From positions 41,027,098 through 41,091,097 of the forward strand of contig CM069449.1 of NCBI GenBank assembly GCA_035610835.1: a DNA stretch of 64,000 nt. Direction: 5' to 3'. This stretch comes from Ophiura sarsii. Its lineage: Eukaryota > Echinodermata > Ophiuroidea > Amphilepidida > Ophiuridae. Below the pieces are notes generated by a model. The model had not been told where the DNA came from, made no database searches, and was given only the letters and a program-made list of their open reading frames with translations. The position numbers and the translations under genes were made by a program. This document shows, in pieces, positions 58,290 to 64,000 of this stretch (the stretch's first letter is position 1; each line of letters starts with the position of its first letter).

Positions 58290-58855
58290 AATATTGCAAT
58301 TTTTGAATGTTTTTTGAAAAAAAATGTGAAAATTAATGCAATTTTTGAATGTTTTTTAAAATAAAAGTGAAAATTAATGCAATTTTTGAATGTTTTTGGG
58401 AAAAAAAGTGAAAAATTAATGCAATTTTTGGAATGTTTCTGAAAAAGGTGAAAATTAATGCAATTTTTGAATGTTTTTGAAAAAAAGTGAAAATTAATGC
58501 AATTTTTGGAATGTTTTTGAAAAAAAATGAAAATTAATGCAATTTTTGAATGTTTGTGAAAAAAAGTGAAATTAATGCAATTTTTGGAATGTTTTTGAAA
58601 AAAGTGAAAATTAATGCAATTTTTGAATGTTTTTGAAAAAAAGTGAAAATTAGTGCAATTTTGGAATTTTTTGAAAAAAAGTGAAAATTAATGCAATTTT
58701 TGGAATGTTTTTGAAAAAAAAGTGAAAATTAATGCAATTTTTGAAATGTTTTTGAAAAAAAGTGAAAATTAAAGCAATTTTTTGAATGTTTTTGAAAAAA
58801 AAGTGAAAATTAATGCACATTTTGAATGTTTTTGAAAAAATGTGAAAATTGTTGA
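58290..58855. repeat. Minisatellite of about 40-bp units
   Basis: Roughly 14 units of GTGAAAATTAATGCAATTTT followed by TGAATGTTTTTGAAAAAAA, with small length differences. Confidence 0.9.
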
Positions 58856-59360
58856 ATGAACTATGGAAGGCAGGCAAGCTGGCTGGCTGGCTGGCTGGCT
58901 GGCTATAGAACTATTATAGCAGGCAAGGCTATATCATTACATGTCCCTATTTTTTCTAATTATGCACGTTTATGCATTACTCATTTTGATATGTGTGGGG
59001 TGTACGTCACCGGGGGGGGGGGGTTATTCAGTGCGATCAGTAGTGGCGTACCCAGGGGGGCCGGTGCCACCCCCCCCCCCCCCCACCCGAAATATCCCTG
59101 TAGGTAAAAATGACCCTCCGTCGGTGCGATTTTGACCATGCAATTTTTTTGACCGGTTACGCGGGCAACTTCATCGCTCCCCCACCCCCATCCCCCCCCC
59201 ACCCATCAAGATTTCAGCTGCTGACGGGGAAAATATTGTGCAAGTTTTACGAAAAAAATTGTCGGTACCATGCCTTTCGTCAGTACAACTATGGTCGTGC
59301 CTGCCTGCCCCCCCCCCCCCCCCGTTTCCAAAAGCTGGGTACGTCACTGGCGATCAGTAA

Positions 59361-61468
59361 GTGGATGATGCAGTGAAATCACTGCTTTGAGGAAGAGAAA
59401 TAACCTATACTGTAGATGCGTGAGGACCCGTTGCATTGCTGATCCAGCGAAAGACAGGGAGGGCGCAGTGGAAAAGGGCCAGGGATTTCTTTTTGGGGGG
59501 GGGGGGGGGGGTGGGGGTCTGGTCAGTGGTACCCATGAATTGCCCAGGTTTGTCACAGACCATTTGTACGTGGAAGTTACTGCTTGTGTGATGTCAGCGA
59601 AGGTCAACAGGTTGCCCCATTTGTGATCCCACAATGCAACAGATAAGGATAATCAATGGCTTTTTTTTCTATTTGCGATAAACCTTGTGTTGTAAATGTG
59701 CCAATCGCGATCAATGCGCTGCATCGCACTATCATCGCATTGTCGTCATAGTGATTTTGGTTGTACACTAGACTAAGGCAAAAAAACAAAACAAAACTGT
59801 TTAGCGTCCCCTCCCGCTTCCTTTTTTGGGGTCCGCTTCATTTTTCTTTTCTTTTTTCTCTTTTTCTCTTTATTTCAGTCATAACTTTTTCAAGTTCGCA
59901 ATGTTTATCGCTTACCAGGGCGGTTTTGTACTTAAAGTGGGGGAAAAATAAAACAAAAGGGCCTCTTCCTTCCTTTTTTGAAAAAAGTCCCGATGCTAAA
60001 CATGTTTTTATTTTTATTTTGCCTCTAGCCTAATTCAAGCTGTACTGAGATGTAATAAAATAAATCCTCAGCGTTGAAAGAACTAGTATGCTTGGGCCCA
60101 GATTTCAGATTTGATCACACTTAGATCACAGAGAACTTGAGCCAAACTCGAGTATTTTGCTGGGCTCGGGAGTCGGGCTCTGGAGTCGGACTCGCGCAGT
60201 CCATTTATTAATACGGGCCAGATTTGAGAAAAAAACACAGAAATAAGCTTATTACTCAAATTCGGCGATGTCCGAATTAAAATTACAATGCCTGTAATGC
60301 AATGGGTTATTTTAACATAGATTTGGTAAGAAAAAAATATTATTCGTTTTCCAAGATGAAATTCCCACCTTATTTCACCGAGTCTCGCAACACTCATTTC
60401 CCTATTCGTCGAAAGTTACTGCTGATGACCGAATACACATCACTCATATTTGGGTATGTTGTCATGTACATCCGCGTGCCTATTTTTGCTTACCGTTTTC
60501 AAAATAGTATGATTTGTTGGTTATATAATCTTGACATATATCTCAATCATATTGCCGAATATCGTGCAATTTCAAGCCTATCTTCTTATTAAAATTGTGA
60601 CTTCAATGTTAAAAATCTACTTGTTTGAACCGAATTTCGTTATTACATATGCGGAGTAATTTGGTGGTGCGCCCCCTCCTCATCATTATTTATATTGACA
60701 CGCGTGCGCGCCAGAATGTATGGGATAGGAAGGCAACAATTATAATGACTTGATTCAGGCAATTTATTCCTTGCATGTAATAATTTAATTTTCTCTATTT
60801 TAATTCATGACACTGGGATAGGGCATGCATTAAAGCCCCCCCCCCCCCACATACACACACCAATGCTACGGGGAATGCGGGGGGGGGGGCTCCCCACTTC
60901 CCACATACACACATCAATGTTCCTTTCTGACGGGGGGGGGGGGGGGCGAAATCAGGATGATAACTTTCTTTCTCTTTTTTTTCTTTCTAGCTCCTTTCAA
61001 TATGTTCTTGTTTTTCTTTAATGTTCAAATAAACTTTAAATCCGGACTTTTCTTAGTCCATTTTGACACGAGAGCCTGTTATGTGTGTTATTGTGCACAA
61101 ACACCCCACGCAATGACTTCAGAAGGTAATTTTAGTGTGCCTGTAATGGAAGAAAGAATGAATATCGCCTTTATAATGGGATTTTACAGCTTGAAATCCA
61201 CAGCTCCTTCACTACAACTGAAAAAAGTTGTACAAATACAACAAATTTGAAAAAAAAAATTTTTTTTTTTAATTTTTTTTTTTCCCTTCCAATTTTTTTT
61301 TTTTTTTTTTTTCCTTCCAATTTTTTTTTTTAGATGTGGTTTTCACAAGCTTGTGGATATCAAGCTAGCTGTAACCCCAGTATAAAATGATAATCATTCA
61401 TATTTCCTATACAGGTACACTATAATTACCTTTTGAAGATGGCAACTTAGTCACTCGCTGCTGACAAC
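59361..61468. other. Remainder of tandem unit 1
   Basis: No gene recognised. It has poly(G) at 59496-59511, 60880-60889 and 60933-60946, poly(C) at 60837-60849, and a poly(A)/poly(T) palindrome at 61248-61332. A 97-codon frame at 60957-61250 is compositionally simple at its start and matches nothing I know. Confidence 0.5.
61248..61332. repeat. Poly(A)/poly(T) tract
   Basis: A run of A followed by several long T runs separated by CCTTCCAA; simple sequence. Confidence 0.9.
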
Positions 61469-64000
61469 AGGATATTTTGTCAATCTGGATTCTGAAAAAT
61501 CCACTTTATTTTCTTCAAATTAATTTTCACATTTTCCCTCCTCCACCAATTGTATTTAAAAAAAAAAAATTGAGTGCACAAACATACAATTGGAAGAGGG
61601 ACATTTGAAGTCCACAGTACTTCCTCAATACAAAACATGTGTAGATAAGCATGATTATCATTCATGGTATTGCCATCATATTTGGGCTTGCATGTTGCCA
61701 AAGTTGTTCATTAGCAGCCCAATTGGACCAAAACAACAACAATGCAAGGCAAAAAAACCCACATGTTTTACTTCCATTCAATGTTAGCGCACTATTTCAA
61801 GCGGTATACGTCATTGGTCGGTCCACATACAGTTTTGTCATGCAATGTATGTACGCTTTCATGTCTCGCATGCGAGAGTGTGCGTTAATGTTGAAATATC
61901 CGTGTCAAGTCTATGCATGCAGTAGTAGTATTACACTTAGGATATTGAAAGACTGCCCCTCCTCCAGTCCAGCACAGCATTTGATATCCACCCAATGTTC
62001 ATGACAATGCTTACTGTAGAACTTTGATTTTGATCCCATGGTGACATTGTCAGATACAGCAAGCAGCTAGAGTGTGCGCAAAGATCAAAAATTGCGCATC
62101 GGGCCGAACTCGTCATTAGATCGTCTTTGGTATCTATGCATGTTCTACTTGTATAATAGTCACATGGAAGAGAAAAACAATGTCATCTAATATTCTAATA
62201 ATCAGTCCATGGTAGCTAAGCGCTTAATGGTAGCTACACAGTGTTACAGGCAAAATGCATGGGTTTCCAAAATATATAATGCAATGCACCCAAAAAGGGT
62301 TACTGAAATCACCCAAAAAGGTAAATGCAGCCCAAATATTTGCTGAGATAATAAAGAAAATCAAATTAAAATACAAAATGACAAGAATTGGGCTAGACAA
62401 TGCTCCAATGAGTGTACACAACAAGGCATCCTTAAATCCTGAGAGGCAGGCAAGCTTGTGTGCGCGAGTGATTATTGGTGACCGGCTTTGTGCTCAGTGT
62501 TTACCAACTCTTACCAACTATAATAGCCCAATATGTAATGAACACTAGATTTCCCTATATATCATTTCAATTGACAAACCTTAACATGACAAATGCACCT
62601 CATTGGGCCAAAAAAGATCAACCACAGACAAAAAGTAATCACAACATCTATCCAAGGAGATCATAATGACATAGCTAGCTTTCTAGAGTTAATATTTTTA
62701 AATTGTGAGAAGTTTTTTAAGCGATCAAGTTATCGCCTGTCTGCCTGCTGTCTGAAGCACAGAAAATGAATGCGCAAACCATTGCGTGTTTTGTCACAGC
62801 AATTGCTGTACCGACAAGATTTGTATGAGCTCAAATTACCCCCCCCCTGTTTTGAGACAAACAAATTTGAATTCAGTTTGAAATGAAATATTAGAAATTT
62901 GTAACATTTATTTTAAATTTGTGAATTCTTTTGGAAAATTATGAAATTGTTTGAAAATTATAGCCTTTTTTCACATGATTTGAAAATGTTGACAAAATAT
63001 TGCAATTTTTGAATGTTTTTTGAAAAAAAATGTGAAAATTAATGCAATTTTTGAATGTTTTTTAAAATAAAAGTGAAAATTAATGCAATTTTTGAATGTT
63101 TTTGGGAAAAAAAGTGAAAAATTAATGCAATTTTTGGAATGTTTCTGAAAAAGGTGAAAATTAATGCAATTTTTGAATGTTTTTGAAAAAAAGTGAAAAT
63201 TAATGCAATTTTTGGAATGTTTTTGAAAAAAATGAAAATTAATGCAATTTTTGAATGTTTGTGAAAAAAAGTGAAAATTAATGCAATTTTTGGAATGTTT
63301 TTGAAAAAAGTGAAAATTAATGCAATTTTTGAATGTTTTTGAAAAAAAGTGAAAATTAGTGCAATTTTGGAATTTTTTTGAAAAAAAGTGAAAATTAATG
63401 CAATTTTTGGAATGTTTTTGAAAAAAAAGTGAAAATTAATGCAATTTTTGAAATGTTCTTTGAAAAAAAGTGAAAATTAAAGCAATTTTTTGAATGTTTT
63501 TGAAAAAAAGTGAAAATTAATGCACATTTTGAATGTTTTTTGAAAAAAATGTGAAAATTGTTGAATGAACTATGGAAGGCAGGCAAGCTGGCTGGCTGGC
63601 TGGCTGGCTGGCTATAGAACTATTATAGCAGGCAAGGCTATATCATTACATGTCCCTATTTTTTCTAATTATGCACGTTTATGCATTACTCATTTTGATA
63701 TGTGTGGGGTGTACGTCACCGGGGGGGGGGGGGGTTATTCAGTGCGATCAGTAGTGGCGTACCCAGGGGGGCCGGTGCCACCCCCCCCCCCACCCGAAAT
63801 ATCCCTGTAGGTAAAAATGACCCTCCGTCGGTGCGATTTTGACCATGCAATTTTTTTGACCGGTTACGCGGGCAACTTCATCGCTCCCCCACCCCCATCC
63901 CCCCCCCCACCCATCAAGATTTCAGCTGCTGACGGGGAAAATATTGTGCAAGTTTTACGAAAAAAATTGTCGGTACCATGCCTTTCGTCAGTACAACTAT
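61469..64000. repeat. 4.7-kb direct tandem repeat, unit 2 (cut by window end)
   Basis: Repeats 56763-59300 with only small indels, mostly in homopolymers and in the minisatellite (62995-63560). The junction reads GCTGACAACAGGATATTT, whereas unit 1 is preceded by exon sequence CTCGGAGAA, so the unit boundary is at ACAGGATATTT. Confidence 0.88.
62995..63560. repeat. Minisatellite, second copy
   Basis: Same units and order as 58290-58855, with single-base length changes. Confidence 0.9.

Larger units (their letters stand above)
56763..61468. repeat. 4.7-kb direct tandem repeat, unit 1
   Basis: Starts ACAGGATATTTTGTCAATC immediately after the broken tail exon. The same sequence begins again at 61469, a shift of 4706 bp, and stays almost identical to the end of the window. 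Inside are a 40-bp minisatellite (58290-58855), GGCT repeats (58878-58905), several poly(C)/poly(G) runs and, near 59040, a GTGGCGTACCCAGG motif common in short dispersed repeats. Small frames such as 57549-57842 have no recognisable domain. Confidence 0.88.

Noticed and set aside
58290..58855. CRISPR-like array of regular repeats
   Set aside because: Units are contiguous with no unique spacers and the window is clearly animal DNA, so this is a minisatellite.

Overview
The window is animal genomic DNA. Genes have GT-AG introns, coding exons make up only a few percent of the sequence, and introns are packed with inverted-repeat transposons, LINE fragments, minisatellites and unusually long poly(G)/poly(C) runs. 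The domain mix (F5/8C discoidin, Ig-like, C-type lectin) and the repeat style suggest a marine invertebrate, most likely a deuterostome such as an echinoderm or hemichordate. I cannot name the species, and this placement is inference.

All recognisable host coding sequence lies on the + strand and belongs to two tandem, head-to-tail copies of one receptor-like gene. Gene 1 enters from the left. Only its last exons are here: an Ig-like exon (144-521), a shortened second-type Ig exon (2372-2650), and a large 3' exon (6337-8419) whose 670-codon frame is rich in YxxI/L/V and YxN tyrosine motifs. Gene 2 starts with a signal-peptide exon at 11202-11253. It then encodes an F5/8C domain (14096-14421 and 17814-17961), Ig type A (19707-20075), Ig type B (24508-24999), Ig A (27202-27582), a complete C-type lectin domain in three exons (30416-30571, 33371-33450, 41308-41449), Ig B (44467-44946), Ig A (46414-46787, carrying a 1-nt deletion), a half Ig B (48049-48333), and the tail exon (56373 onward), which is cut short by foreign sequence at about 56763. 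Every domain begins and ends in phase 1, so the domains can be shuffled without breaking frame.

The last part of gene 2 (about 46270-56762) is a segmental duplicate of the last part of gene 1 (1-6726). Because both copies are present, three insertions in copy 2 can be compared with their empty sites in copy 1. They are a 180-bp element with a TAA duplication, a 466-bp palindromic element with a TA duplication, and a 2.55-kb foldback element with an ATT duplication.

Other repeats include a TIR element filled with a tandem array in intron 1 (12435-14035), a nested pair of DNA transposons (35330-37298 around a hAT-like 35421-36850 that carries an acidic repeat ORF), LINE fragments at 30988-32510, 38012-39730 and 25490-25898, and several TA-flanked MITEs. 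From 56763 to the window end lies a nearly identical 4.7-kb direct tandem repeat.

The most interesting content is the receptor family itself: a secreted-side array of discoidin, Ig and lectin modules joined to a long, repeat-built tyrosine-motif tail, in a tandem, actively rearranging locus. Three points are unresolved. I see no transmembrane exon. The tail exon has a reading-frame offset shared by both copies. Gene 2 carries lesions, so it may be a pseudogene or a truncated form.
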